In this document: positions 8,290-16,545 of the stretch, one piece after another
Position numbering within the stretch: position 1 is the first letter of the stretch
Layout: each line of letters starts with the position of its first letter
Notes under the pieces: generated by a model
The model's database searches: none
What the model saw: only the letters and a program-made list of their open reading frames with translations
Told to the model about the DNA's origin: nothing
Assembly: GCA_964619555.1 (NCBI GenBank)
Contig: CAZUDV010000017.1
Span: forward strand, 1 to 64,000
DNA: 64,000 nt
DNA from: JAGOPY01 sp964619555
Lineage (GTDB): Bacteria; Bacteroidota; Bacteroidia; Bacteroidales; JAGOPY01
Direction: 5' to 3'
Program-made: the position numbers and the translations under genes

Positions 8290-11019
8290 ATGAAAATACC
8301 AGTTATATACGGAGTTATACTCATACTCTCACTCATCTTCATTCATTCTCTGCATGCCCAGGATTCTGCCATTAAGCCTGCATTCATCAGCACCGGCACA
8401 TACCTGGGGGAAACGCCTCCGCTCCGTGACCTGCCTGTCATTTCAGAGGAGGACTGGCAGAAGATGGAAGCCAGGGCAAAGCAGAAACTGCTTAACCCCA
8501 AGCTGGAAAACCGGGCTTATCCTTTTGCCGAAACCGCCCTTCCTAAAGGCCCCGATCCGGTATGGCAAAGGGCTATGGGGGCAAATGGCAGGGGCTCGCG
8601 TGCCCCTATTATGAATTTCCAGGGACAGACATCGCCCTATTTTCCCCCCGACGCCAACGGAGTGGTCGGACCCAATCACTACATGCAGACCATCAACACC
8701 ACTTATGCGATCTACAACAAATCCGGGGCGCTGGTGGCTGGTCCTACGAACATGAACCTCCTGTTCAGCGGTGTAACCGGTTCCTCCTGCAACGACGGGG
8801 ATCCCATCGTATTGTATGATGAACAGGCTGACCGGTGGTTTGCGGCTGAATTTTCGCTTTGCGGCTCCAATGATTACATGCTGATGGCTGTTTCCACTAC
8901 CAATGATCCAACAGGAACCTGGTACGCTTATTCTTTCGATGTGGCCGATGTGCCAGATTATGAGAAGTTTGGCGTCTGGCAGGATGGCTATTACATGGGC
9001 ACGAATACTTACTCGGGCAATGATATTTACGTCTTCCAGCGCTCCCAGATGCTCATCGGAGGTACGGCGCAGGCGGTGGGTTTCGATAATCCCTGGAGGC
9101 CGACCACCATCGATGGTTTCATGTGTGTTCCACCGGTGGACAATGACGGTGTGTTTGCCCCCGCCGGCTCCCCGGGTATCTTCATCACCATCAACGATGA
9201 TGCGATTGCAGGTGGAAGCGACCAGCTCTGGATCTACGAACTGGATGTCAACTGGACCACCCCTGCCAGCTCAACCTTTTCCCGCACTCAGCAAATCAAC
9301 GTAACGCCTTTCGACAGCAACTTTGGCACCGACTGGGATAATATCTCGCAACTCAACACCACCAAGCAACTCGATGCAATTCCGCAGGTGATCATGAATG
9401 TGCCGCAGTACCGGAATTTTGGCGCTTACCAGACCATCGTCTGCTGCCATACCGTAGATGTCGATGATACCGATCATGCCGGAATCCGGTGGTATGAACT
9501 GCGGAAAACCGGCGGATCCTGGATGGTCCGGCAGCAGGGTACCTATGCGCCGGATAGCCATTCCCGCTGGATGGGAAGCATTATGCTGAACGGCGACAAT
9601 GAGATCGCCCTGGGCTATTCGGTGTCAAGCTCGGCCATCTATCCCGGGATAAGGTATTGCGGCCAGAGTAGTTTGGGCTATGAAGCGGGAGATGGAATGA
9701 TGGATATTGCCGAGTCGGTCATCCAGAACGGTTCCGGCAGTCAGACTGCCACGAACCGCTGGGGGGATTATTCCAACTTGAGCGTCGATCCGGTGAATGA
9801 TTCGGTCTTCTGGTTCACCACCCAGTACCTCAACAGCTCCGGCAGCAGGCTGACCCGTATCGCTTCTTTCGATATTCCGCCAGGACCGGGTATCTGGAGC
9901 GGTGTTACCTCTGCTGACTGGAATGTTGCTTCCAACTGGCTCGACGGAACTGTCCCGTTAAGCTCCAATAATATCACCATTCCCCCGGCTGCGCCCAACT
10001 GGCCGGTTTTCAACGGGAACCTGGCGCTCGGGACCAATTGCGGCAATATAACCATGAAAGGTCCTTCACAATTGACCATTTCCGGAAACCTGGCCATCGG
10101 GAGCGGAAAGGTCATTTCGGTAAACGACAGCGCCATAATTAAACTCGGAGGAAATTGGACCAACGCGGGGGATTTCACCTGCGGAACCGGTACCGTTGAA
10201 TTCAATGGAAGCTCTGCGGCAGTATTGACCGGTAAAACCCAGACCAGCTTCGGGTTATCCAATTATGTAACGGATACTTTCCCGGTTGGGATGGTCAATC
10301 TCACCGATGCCACTACTTCAGGGGCCACAGGAGATGATGATTCCGAAGATGTCACGCTGCCGTTTACTATTTATTTTTCCGGGGTCGCCTATACCACGGC
10401 GCATATCTGCACCAATGGCTGGCTTTCCCTTAATGGCTCCGGGTCGTCCGAATATGAAAATAGCTTTTTGTTTACGGGAGATGCTCCCAATGTGACCATT
10501 GCACCCTGGTTTGACGATCTGAGGGATGATAACACCAGCTCCGTGAAATACAAAACTGACGGATCGGATCCCAACCGGGTTTTTACAGTAGAATGGTACC
10601 GGGTCAGGTCATATGCCGGTGTCCAGTACGTCAGGATCAGTTTCCAGGTAAAGCTGTATGAAACCACAAATACCATCGAGTTTCATTACGGAAACGTAGA
10701 AAGCGGCACTCATAATGCTGCCGAAAGTGCGTCCGTCGGCCTGGAAGATGCTACCGGAGGCCCTTACCATTTCATCGATGCCACGACCGAATCCATGGTT
10801 TCCGGAACGATTGGCCTGACCAGCCTGAACGACTGGCCGTCATCTAATTACAGATTTATACCGAACCTGAAGGAAGAATTCCATCATCTCATTGTCAACA
10901 AACCCGGTTCATCCGTCAATGTTAGCACTGATGTGGACATCAATGGAAGTGTAACGGTTAATCCCGGCAGTGCTCTGAACGTACCACCCGATAAAACCGT
11001 AAATGTTATCGCAGAATAA
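8290..11019 (+). CDS. Secreted propeller-like protein sharing its tail with the C39-like peptidase
   Basis: A 909-residue protein with a signal peptide (PVIYGVILILSLIFIHSLHA). The first 540 residues have a propeller-like pattern (PDANGVVGPNHYMQTINT, WFAAEFSLCGSNDYMLMAVS, and repeated WYELRKTGG-type strands) with no catalytic residues that I recognise. The remainder repeats the module order of the neighbour at 5303: IWSGVTSADWNVASNWLDG, then a beta-helix-like stretch, then a domain with PFTIYFSGVAYTTAHICTNG. It ends in VNVIAE without a T9SS domain. The gene lies 101 bases after its neighbour and is probably co-expressed with it. Function unknown, probably surface binding. Confidence 0.75.
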   Translation: MKIPVIYGVILILSLIFIHSLHAQDSAIKPAFISTGTYLGETPPLRDLPVISEEDWQKMEARAKQKLLNPKLENRAYPFAETALPKGPDPVWQRAMGANGRGSRAPIMNFQGQTSPYFPPDANGVVGPNHYMQTINTTYAIYNKSGALVAGPTNMNLLFSGVTGSSCNDGDPIVLYDEQADRWFAAEFSLCGSNDYMLMAVSTTNDPTGTWYAYSFDVADVPDYEKFGVWQDGYYMGTNTYSGNDIYVFQRSQMLIGGTAQAVGFDNPWRPTTIDGFMCVPPVDNDGVFAPAGSPGIFITINDDAIAGGSDQLWIYELDVNWTTPASSTFSRTQQINVTPFDSNFGTDWDNISQLNTTKQLDAIPQVIMNVPQYRNFGAYQTIVCCHTVDVDDTDHAGIRWYELRKTGGSWMVRQQGTYAPDSHSRWMGSIMLNGDNEIALGYSVSSSAIYPGIRYCGQSSLGYEAGDGMMDIAESVIQNGSGSQTATNRWGDYSNLSVDPVNDSVFWFTTQYLNSSGSRLTRIASFDIPPGPGIWSGVTSADWNVASNWLDGTVPLSSNNITIPPAAPNWPVFNGNLALGTNCGNITMKGPSQLTISGNLAIGSGKVISVNDSAIIKLGGNWTNAGDFTCGTGTVEFNGSSAAVLTGKTQTSFGLSNYVTDTFPVGMVNLTDATTSGATGDDDSEDVTLPFTIYFSGVAYTTAHICTNGWLSLNGSGSSEYENSFLFTGDAPNVTIAPWFDDLRDDNTSSVKYKTDGSDPNRVFTVEWYRVRSYAGVQYVRISFQVKLYETTNTIEFHYGNVESGTHNAAESASVGLEDATGGPYHFIDATTESMVSGTIGLTSLNDWPSSNYRFIPNLKEEFHHLIVNKPGSSVNVSTDVDINGSVTVNPGSALNVPPDKTVNVIAE

Positions 11020-11049
11020 TAAATCGGTGACTAAATGACTCCCGGTTAA

Positions 11050-12021
11050 TCAATGTTTCTTCGCTTCCTTCACCTTTTCCACCAGCACCGGCAAGATCTG
11101 GTGCACATCGCCAACAACTCCATACTCGGCTGTTTCGAAGATAGGTGCATCCTTGTCGGTATTGATGGCGATGATGTGTTTGGCGGCGCTCACCCCGCCC
11201 AGGTGCTGGATGGCACCCGATATGCCCAGGGCGATATAGACGTTGGGGGCAATGATCTTTCCGGTTTGACCGACGTGCTCGTGATGAGAGCGCCAGCCTT
11301 CGTCGGAAACAGGCCTGGAGCAGGCTGTAGCCGCCCCTAGGACATTGGCCAGCTCCTCCAGCGGGCCCCATTTGTCGGCACCCTTCATCCCACGGCCGCC
11401 GGATACCACCACATCCGCATCGGTCAGCAGGATCTTGTCGGTGACCTTTTTAACATCGATGACCTTCGTGGCGAAATGACCATCCGAAAGCTCCGGTGAA
11501 AAGGCTTCTATCACTGCGTTTTCATCCGCTTCATGGGTTTCCACTGAATTCGGGAACAGCGTGAGTATCTTTTTAGGGGACCGGATGGTGATGTGACCGA
11601 TGGCTTTTCCTGTGAAAACGCTCTTTTTGACAACAAAGGGAGAAATCGAATCGGGCAGGGCATTCACGCCCGAGGCTATCCCGGCTTTTAACTTCACAGC
11701 AACCCTGGGGGCCAGGGCCTTGCCGGTAAAATTGTGTGAAAAGACCACCACATCGGCGCCTTCTTTTTCAGCCACCTGGGCGATGACAGCAGCAAAGGCC
11801 TTATTGATCAGGCCGTTGATCCGGCTGTCTTCCACCTTTATGATCCTGGAAGCCCCATAATGCCCCAGTTTTTTCAATTCTTCCTCCGTTACATTTCCTA
11901 TGGAAACCGCAATGGCTTTGGTATTCATCTGAACGGCCAGCTGATGGGCATAAGAGACGAGTTCAAAACTGATCTTCTTGAACTTTCCGTCCCAGTTTTC
12001 TGTGAAAGCAAGTACTGACAT
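11050..12021 (-). CDS. etfA: Electron transfer flavoprotein alpha subunit
   Basis: The 323-residue protein has the EtfA layout: an N-terminal alpha/beta domain and a C-terminal FAD-binding domain with VVSGGRGMKG, ACSRPVSDEGW, the glutamine-histidine stretch HVGQTGKIIAPNVYIALG and AINTDKDAPIFETAEYG. With EtfB it accepts electrons from acyl-CoA dehydrogenase and passes them on to a quinone oxidoreductase or other acceptor. It is the last gene of the minus-strand operon that starts at elbB, 90 bases after etfB. The gap contains a GC-rich hairpin. Confidence 0.95.
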   Translation of the reverse strand: MSVLAFTENWDGKFKKISFELVSYAHQLAVQMNTKAIAVSIGNVTEEELKKLGHYGASRIIKVEDSRINGLINKAFAAVIAQVAEKEGADVVVFSHNFTGKALAPRVAVKLKAGIASGVNALPDSISPFVVKKSVFTGKAIGHITIRSPKKILTLFPNSVETHEADENAVIEAFSPELSDGHFATKVIDVKKVTDKILLTDADVVVSGGRGMKGADKWGPLEELANVLGAATACSRPVSDEGWRSHHEHVGQTGKIIAPNVYIALGISGAIQHLGGVSAAKHIIAINTDKDAPIFETAEYGVVGDVHQILPVLVEKVKEAKKH

Positions 12022-12069
12022 AAATTACAAATTTCAAATTCCAGGTTAAATGAACCCACGCCCTTGGAT

Positions 12070-12096
12070 TCCCCCTCCCTTCTGGAAGGAAGGGGG
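12070..12096. repeat. GC-rich hairpin between etfB and etfA
   Basis: CCCCCTCCCTT and AAGGAAGGGGG form a short-loop hairpin in the 90-base gap between the two etf genes. It could be an intercistronic processing or stability element, or one of the dispersed intergenic repeats of this genome. No second copy was seen in the window. Confidence 0.5.
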
Positions 12097-12111
12097 ACAG
12101 GGGGAGAGTTT

Positions 12112-12861
12112 TTATATGATCTTCAAATTATTCTTCATTACTTCGATCAGTTCGCCGACATTCTCCGCCTCGATCATCTTACATTTCGCATGGGCCGGCG
12201 GCATTTCGAAACTGGTAAACTCCGTAAGCGCTTCAGGCTCGACGGATGATTTAACCGTCAGGGGCTTGGTGCGTGCCATCATGATCCCCCTCATGGATGG
12301 GATCCTGGGTTCCTTCGAAATACCTTTCTGCACTACCGCAACGAATGGCATGGTGGTTTCCAGTACCTCCTGACCGCCGTCAACTTCCCGGTTCAGCTTT
12401 ACCTGCCCGTTCTCGAGGGCCAGGCCAGAAACGGATGAAACCGAAGGGCAATCCAGGAACTCGGCCAGCATGCCTCCCACGGTCGAGCCGTTGTAGTCGC
12501 TCGACTCGATTCCGCAAAGGATGATATCATACGGCTGAGTTTTGAGGAAATCGGCGATTTCAGCCGCCACCTGGTAGGCATCTTTAGCTTCGGCATCCAC
12601 CCGCACCGCGTCATCAGCCCCGATTGCCAGCGCTTTCCGGAGGGTAGGCTCAACATCCGTTTTGCCAACGGAAATGACGGTCACCTTTTCAACCGTCGTG
12701 CCGGAAGTTTCCTTGATTTCGAGAGCCCGTGTCAGTGCCAGCTCGTCCCAAGGGTTGATGATCCATTGCACCCCGGCGGCGTCGAAATTCTTATTATCGC
12801 CGGTGAATTTGATCTTCGTAGTGGTGTCAGGGACGTTTGAAAGACAGATAAGGATTTTCAT
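12112..12861 (-). CDS. etfB: Electron transfer flavoprotein beta subunit
   Basis: The 249-residue EtfB starts KILICLSNVPDTTTKIKF, has the NPWDELALTRALEIKE segment and the signature-like region ALAIGADDAVRV, and ends with EVMKNNLKII. It pairs with EtfA in electron transfer from the acyl-CoA dehydrogenase encoded further upstream in the operon. Its start codon directly abuts the end of the four-helix-bundle repeat cassette, so the natural leader of the gene, including any ribosome binding site, is now repeat sequence. Confidence 0.95.
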   Translation of the reverse strand: MKILICLSNVPDTTTKIKFTGDNKNFDAAGVQWIINPWDELALTRALEIKETSGTTVEKVTVISVGKTDVEPTLRKALAIGADDAVRVDAEAKDAYQVAAEIADFLKTQPYDIILCGIESSDYNGSTVGGMLAEFLDCPSVSSVSGLALENGQVKLNREVDGGQEVLETTMPFVAVVQKGISKEPRIPSMRGIMMARTKPLTVKSSVEPEALTEFTSFEMPPAHAKCKMIEAENVGELIEVMKNNLKII

Positions 12862-12868
12862 CGATTCG

Positions 12869-12972
12869 ATTGTTCTATTGTTCTATGACTCAATTGTTCA
12901 ATTGTTCTATTGTTCTATTGTTCAATTGTTCTATTGTTCAATTGTTCAATTGTTCAATTGTTCTGTTGTTCA
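12869..12972. repeat. 8-bp tandem array ATTGTTCW, 13 units
   Basis: Thirteen units of 8 bases in perfect register, mostly ATTGTTCA or ATTGTTCT, with one diverged unit (ATGACTCA, the third) and one GTTGTTCA at the end. The array begins eight bases upstream of the etfB ATG and ends 30 bases from the stop of the four-helix-bundle gene. Confidence 0.95.
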
Positions 12973-13001
12973 ATTTTAAATGTCAGGAACAAAAATAGGA
13001 T

Positions 13002-13385
13002 TTATTTTGATAAGGCCAAATCTGTATACTTAATCAATTGGTTGATCTCTAAGTGCAATGCATTAAGCTCGTTAAGATTTGTCTGATAGTCATTGCCGGA
13101 GATTAAAGAACGATGTACGGATTTCTCGTTCCAATCCTGGGATTCCTTTAAAGAACCTATAGCAATCCGGTAAAATTTGATTTTATCCTTTTTATTATAC
13201 CTTCCAAAACCTTCAGCGATATTGGCAGAAATAGAATCGACCGCCCTCACGAACTGTGAGCCAACAGTGTTCTTTGGAAAGTGATCCCAGGAGATTACCA
13301 TGTTCCAGACTTTATTGCTAAGGTGAAATGCTCTTCTGTAAGCATCAATGTCGTTTAATTTTAAATATTTCTTCTCCATCTCCAC
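13002..13385 (-). CDS. Four-helix-bundle protein (S23/intervening-sequence type, TIGR02436-like)
   Basis: The 127-residue protein shows the family hallmarks: an aromatic start segment (DAYRRAFHLSNKVWNM), FPKN, then SQFVRAVDSISANIAEGFGR, and FYRIAIGSLKESQDW. Proteins of this family are small helical bundles first known from intervening sequences in 23S rRNA genes and related to the Avd accessory protein of diversity-generating retroelements; their function in most genomes is unknown. Here it is the only gene of a cassette bounded by inverted 8-bp arrays inside the acd-etf operon and transcribed in the operon direction. A second member starts at 63789, again beside a repeat array. Confidence 0.9.
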   Translation of the reverse strand: MEMEKKYLKLNDIDAYRRAFHLSNKVWNMVISWDHFPKNTVGSQFVRAVDSISANIAEGFGRYNKKDKIKFYRIAIGSLKESQDWNEKSVHRSLISGNDYQTNLNELNALHLEINQLIKYTDLALSK

Positions 13386-13432
13386 AACCCTCTCGATTAA
13401 AATTAATGACTAAAAAAGAACGATAAAGATAA

Positions 13433-13480
13433 TAACAATAGAACAATAGAACAATTGAACAATTGAACAATTGAACAATC
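13433..13480. repeat. 8-bp tandem array GAACAATT, inverted relative to 12869-12972
   Basis: Five clean units (GAACAATA, three GAACAATT, GAACAATC) plus one weaker (TAACAATA), the reverse complement of the array on the other side of the four-helix-bundle gene. It ends four bases before the stop codon of the acyl-CoA dehydrogenase. Confidence 0.93.
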
Positions 13481-13483
13481 GAA

Positions 13484-14623
13484 TCACTTCCTCAACGCCC
13501 TCGAGATCACGATCTTCTGGATCTCGCTGGTCCCCTCATAGATCTGGGTGACTTTGGCTTCACGCATGAGACGTTCCACGTGGTATTCTTTCACATAGCC
13601 ATAACCCCCGAAGATTTGCACGGCTTCGGTGGTGATGTACATGGCTGATTCGGCGCAATAAAGTTTGGCGAGGGAACTGGCCAGTCCGAATGGCTGGTGC
13701 CGGTCCTTCAGGGTGGCGGCTTTATAGAGAAAATTGCGGGAGGCTTCCAGTCGGGTGTACATATCGGCCAGCTTGAAAGCAATCGCCTGGTGATCGATGA
13801 GCAGTTTGCCAAAGGCCTTGCGTTCCTGGGCATATTGCAGGGCGCGGTCGAAAGCCCCGCCAGCAATGCCCGTGGCCTGGGCGGAAATACTGATACGACC
13901 GGCTTCCAGCAGTTTCATGGCAAATTTAAATCCGAATCCATCTTCCCCGATCCGGTTGGCTTTCGGCACTTTGACATCCGTGAACATCACCGAGTGTGTG
14001 TCGGAACTGCGAAGGCCCATCTTATCCTCATGCGGTGACAGTGAGATGCCGGGCCATTCCTTTTCAACTATGAAGGCATTGATGCCCCTGGAGCCCAGTT
14101 CAGGATAAGTCTGGGCCATCACGATATAGACCGATCCGGAATTAGCGCTTGATATCCAGTTTTTCGTACCATTCATCAGGTAGTAGTCGCCCTTGTCCTC
14201 TGCCAGGGTTTTCTGCGAAGTGGCATCCGATCCCGCTTCCGGCTCCGACAGCAGGAAAGCTCCGATCTTCCTCCCCGAAGCCAGGTCGGGCAGGTATTTT
14301 TCCTTTTGGTCATCCGTTCCGTACTTTTCTATGCCATAGCAGGGCAGAGAGTTGTGCACCGACAGGATCACACCCATGGAGGCGTCGATCTTTGAGATCT
14401 CTTCTATAGCCAGCACATACGAAAGCGTGTCCAACCCTCCGCCGCCGTATTTTGGATCCACCATCATGCCGAAAAAACCCAGCTCCCCGAGGTTTTTGAT
14501 GTGCTGCCAGGGGATTTCGGCTTTGGCGTCGCGTTCCAGTACGTCCTTGATCAGTTCCCGCTCGGCATAATCCTTAGCGGCTTGCTTGATGAGGAGTTGT
14601 TCTTCGGAGAAAGTAAAGTCCAT
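13484..14623 (-). CDS. Acyl-CoA dehydrogenase, short-chain type
   Basis: A 379-residue flavoenzyme that oxidises acyl-CoA to 2-enoyl-CoA and passes electrons to EtfAB. Seen: FAD/substrate motifs FLLSEPEAGSDATS and NGTKNWISSANSG, the FGGYGYVKEYHVERLMREAK stretch, and the catalytic glutamate in QIYEGTSEIQ near the C-terminus, at the position used by short- and medium-chain enzymes. It lies between the FabK-like gene and etfB in one operon; the downstream link to etfB is broken by the repeat cassette. Butyryl- or branched-chain acyl-CoA is the likely substrate, by family and length only. Confidence 0.93.
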   Translation of the reverse strand: MDFTFSEEQLLIKQAAKDYAERELIKDVLERDAKAEIPWQHIKNLGELGFFGMMVDPKYGGGGLDTLSYVLAIEEISKIDASMGVILSVHNSLPCYGIEKYGTDDQKEKYLPDLASGRKIGAFLLSEPEAGSDATSQKTLAEDKGDYYLMNGTKNWISSANSGSVYIVMAQTYPELGSRGINAFIVEKEWPGISLSPHEDKMGLRSSDTHSVMFTDVKVPKANRIGEDGFGFKFAMKLLEAGRISISAQATGIAGGAFDRALQYAQERKAFGKLLIDHQAIAFKLADMYTRLEASRNFLYKAATLKDRHQPFGLASSLAKLYCAESAMYITTEAVQIFGGYGYVKEYHVERLMREAKVTQIYEGTSEIQKIVISRALRK

Positions 14624-14685
14624 CTAAATGTTGAATTATGGATTTTGAATTTTGAATTCGGGCTAGAAGCAAATATATTGGCAAA

Positions 14686-15633
14686 TTATCTCATTTCCAA
14701 ATTGCCTAATTCCTTTTTGGCGCTTTCAAACTCTGCCAGCAGTTCTGCCACGATCTCCCCAGCCGGCCTGATCGCATGGATCAGCCCGCTCACCTGGCCG
14801 ATCTCCAGCTCGCCTTCGTCGATGATGCCTTCGAACATGCCTTTTTTAGCCCGTCCGTGGCCCAGGAGCCCCATCAGCTCTTCCCGGCTCGCCCCACGGT
14901 TCTCCAGTTCTTTCACCTGCTCATAGAATTTTGTCTTCATGAGCCTCACCGGGATGACTTTCTTTAGGACAAGCGCCGTATCGCCGTCTTTAGCTTCGAG
15001 GATCTTTTGCTTGAAAGCCGGGTGGGCTGAGGATTCCATTGAAGCGGCAAACCTGCTGCCGATCTGCACCCCATCAGCTCCCAGGGCAAACGCCGCCAGC
15101 ATCTGCCGTCCCGTGGCAATCCCGCCAGCAGCAATAAGGGGAAGACTGGTCACTTCCCGGACCATCGGGATCAGGGTCATAGTGGTGGTCTCTTCAATGC
15201 CATTGTGCCCCCCCGCTTCGAAACCTTCCGCCACCATCGCATCGACACCCGCTTCCTCACACTTTTTCGCAAATTTGGTATTGGCTACCACGTGAACGAC
15301 CGTCAAACCCTTCTCTTTGAAAAATGATGTGTATTTGGCCGGATTCCCTGCTGAAGTGAATACGATCTTCACCCCTTCTTCCAGGATAATATTGATGTGA
15401 TCCGCTACCTGGGGATAAATCAGCGGAAGGTTAACACCGAATGGTTTGTCGGTTGCAGCTTTGCACTTTCGGATATGCTCCCGGAGGATGTCCGGGTACA
15501 TGGACCCGGAGCCGATGAGCCCCAGTCCGCCGGCATTGCTGACCGCCGACGCAAGCTCCCAGCCGGAGCACCAGATCATACCGGCCTGGATGATGGGATA
15601 GCGGATATTGAAAAGGGAGGTGATGGGATTCAT
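14686..15633 (-). CDS. Nitronate monooxygenase / FabK-like FMN enzyme
   Basis: A 315-residue TIM-barrel flavoprotein of the 2-nitropropane dioxygenase family, which also includes enoyl-ACP reductase FabK. Motifs seen: RYPIIQAGMIWCSGWELASA at the N-terminus, GLGLIGSG, PFGVNLPL, the family signature EGFEAGGHNG, and the FMN phosphate-binding stretch PLIAAGGIATGRQ with LGADGVQIGSRF. Either a nitronate monooxygenase or an enoyl reductase fits. The neighbours (acyl-CoA dehydrogenase, ETF) favour acyl metabolism, but that is inference. Its start overlaps the end of elbB by four bases, so the two are translationally coupled. Confidence 0.85.
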   Translation of the reverse strand: MNPITSLFNIRYPIIQAGMIWCSGWELASAVSNAGGLGLIGSGSMYPDILREHIRKCKAATDKPFGVNLPLIYPQVADHINIILEEGVKIVFTSAGNPAKYTSFFKEKGLTVVHVVANTKFAKKCEEAGVDAMVAEGFEAGGHNGIEETTTMTLIPMVREVTSLPLIAAGGIATGRQMLAAFALGADGVQIGSRFAASMESSAHPAFKQKILEAKDGDTALVLKKVIPVRLMKTKFYEQVKELENRGASREELMGLLGHGRAKKGMFEGIIDEGELEIGQVSGLIHAIRPAGEIVAELLAEFESAKKELGNLEMR

Positions 15634-16274
15634 GATGAAATAATTTCCTTTACAATATTTCTTGCCCCCTCGTAGATCTGCCCGATCGTCGCGTCAAGCA
15701 TATAGCAGGGGGTGGTGTAGATATGGTTCTTTTTATCGATCACCACTTCTCCGTGGGTGCTCTTAATGTGCTTCCCTCCCATTTTTTCAATGGTCCCCGC
15801 GGTTCCGGGATCATCCCCTATGGTTACTTCAATACGGCCGAGGATCCTGGCAATTACTGCCGGGGCGATGCACAGGGCGCCGATCGGCTTTCCGGCTGCA
15901 TGCATCCCTTTCACAGCCTTTTCCACGTCCGGGTTCACCCTGGCATTCGGTCCGTCGAAAGCCAGCGTGGAGAGGTTCTTCGCCGCGCCAAAGCCCCCGG
16001 GAAATATCAGCGCGTCAAATAATCCGGGATTGAACTGGCTCAGCGGCCTGATCTTCCCACGGGCAATGCGAGCCGATTCCACCAGTACATTGCGCTTTTC
16101 ATTCATCGGCTGATGGGTAAGATGATTGATCACGTGATACTGGTCCACATCAGGGGCAAATATCTCGTACGTAGCGCCCTGCTGGGCAATGGCTAGTAAG
16201 GTGAGGGTGGCTTCATGGATCTCGGCGCCGTCGAATACGCCGCAACCGGAAAGGACAACTGCGAATTTTTTCAT
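15630..16274 (-). CDS. elbB: ElbB-like glyoxalase, DJ-1/PfpI superfamily
   Basis: A 214-residue DJ-1/PfpI-type protein matching ElbB (isoprenoid biosynthesis glyoxalase): VVLSGCGVFDGAEIHEA at the start, then FDALIFPGGFGAAKNLS and the nucleophile elbow cysteine in IGALCIAPAVIARILG. E. coli ElbB has weak glyoxalase III-type activity and its physiological role is not settled. This is the first gene of the minus-strand operon that continues through the FabK-like protein, acyl-CoA dehydrogenase and ETF. Upstream is a 271-base gap shared with a divergent gene. Confidence 0.9.
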   Translation of the reverse strand: MKKFAVVLSGCGVFDGAEIHEATLTLLAIAQQGATYEIFAPDVDQYHVINHLTHQPMNEKRNVLVESARIARGKIRPLSQFNPGLFDALIFPGGFGAAKNLSTLAFDGPNARVNPDVEKAVKGMHAAGKPIGALCIAPAVIARILGRIEVTIGDDPGTAGTIEKMGGKHIKSTHGEVVIDKKNHIYTTPCYMLDATIGQIYEGARNIVKEIISS

Positions 16275-16472
16275 AGGTACTGCTTTTGGAAATATAAAAA
16301 TAGGAAAATTTCCCGCATGGCCGGTTTCAGGAGATATTCCATGCCTTCATGTTGCCTGGGACCAAGGTCCATTTCATGGACGACCTGCCGGGATTGTTTT
16401 ACGAGTATTTTTTACCCGAAAAGTACTTTCTGTGCATCCATTCATTATTTTTGACTGTGTCAGATCACTATA

Positions 16473-16523
16473 GGTGCTACCTGCATTGAAAGGAATGATA
16501 ATATGCAAGGTGCTGTCTGCATT
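16473..16523. promoter_or_regulatory. Pair of 15-base direct repeats and -7-like element upstream of the HAD phosphatase
   Basis: GGTGCTACCTGCATT at 16473-16487 recurs as GGTGCTGTCTGCATT at 16509-16523, 36 bases start to start. Just after lies TAAATTTG (16527-16534), a match to the Bacteroidota -7 element, 11 bases before the ATG at 16546. The repeats could be tandem operator half-sites; this is inferred from position. Confidence 0.35.
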
Positions 16524-16545
16524 AATTAAATTTGAATCATCTTAA

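Larger units (their letters stand above)
12862..13483. mobile_element. Cassette: four-helix-bundle gene between inverted 8-bp repeat arrays
   Basis: The cassette runs from the etfB start codon to the acyl-CoA dehydrogenase stop codon. Both outer ends carry the same 13 bases in inverted orientation (GATTCGATTGTTC at 12863-12875; GAACAATCGAATC at 13473-13485, the last bases overlapping the stop). Inside are arrays of ATTGTTCA/T on the left (13 units) and GAACAATT on the right (5-6 units), and between them one gene. It splits an operon whose order acd-etfB-etfA is otherwise standard, so insertion is the simplest explanation. No transposase-like motif and no clear target duplication were seen. 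Confidence 0.6.

Noticed and set aside
12862..13483. Diversity-generating retroelement
   Set aside because: The small protein is distantly Avd-like, but no reverse transcriptase, template repeat or variable repeat was seen.
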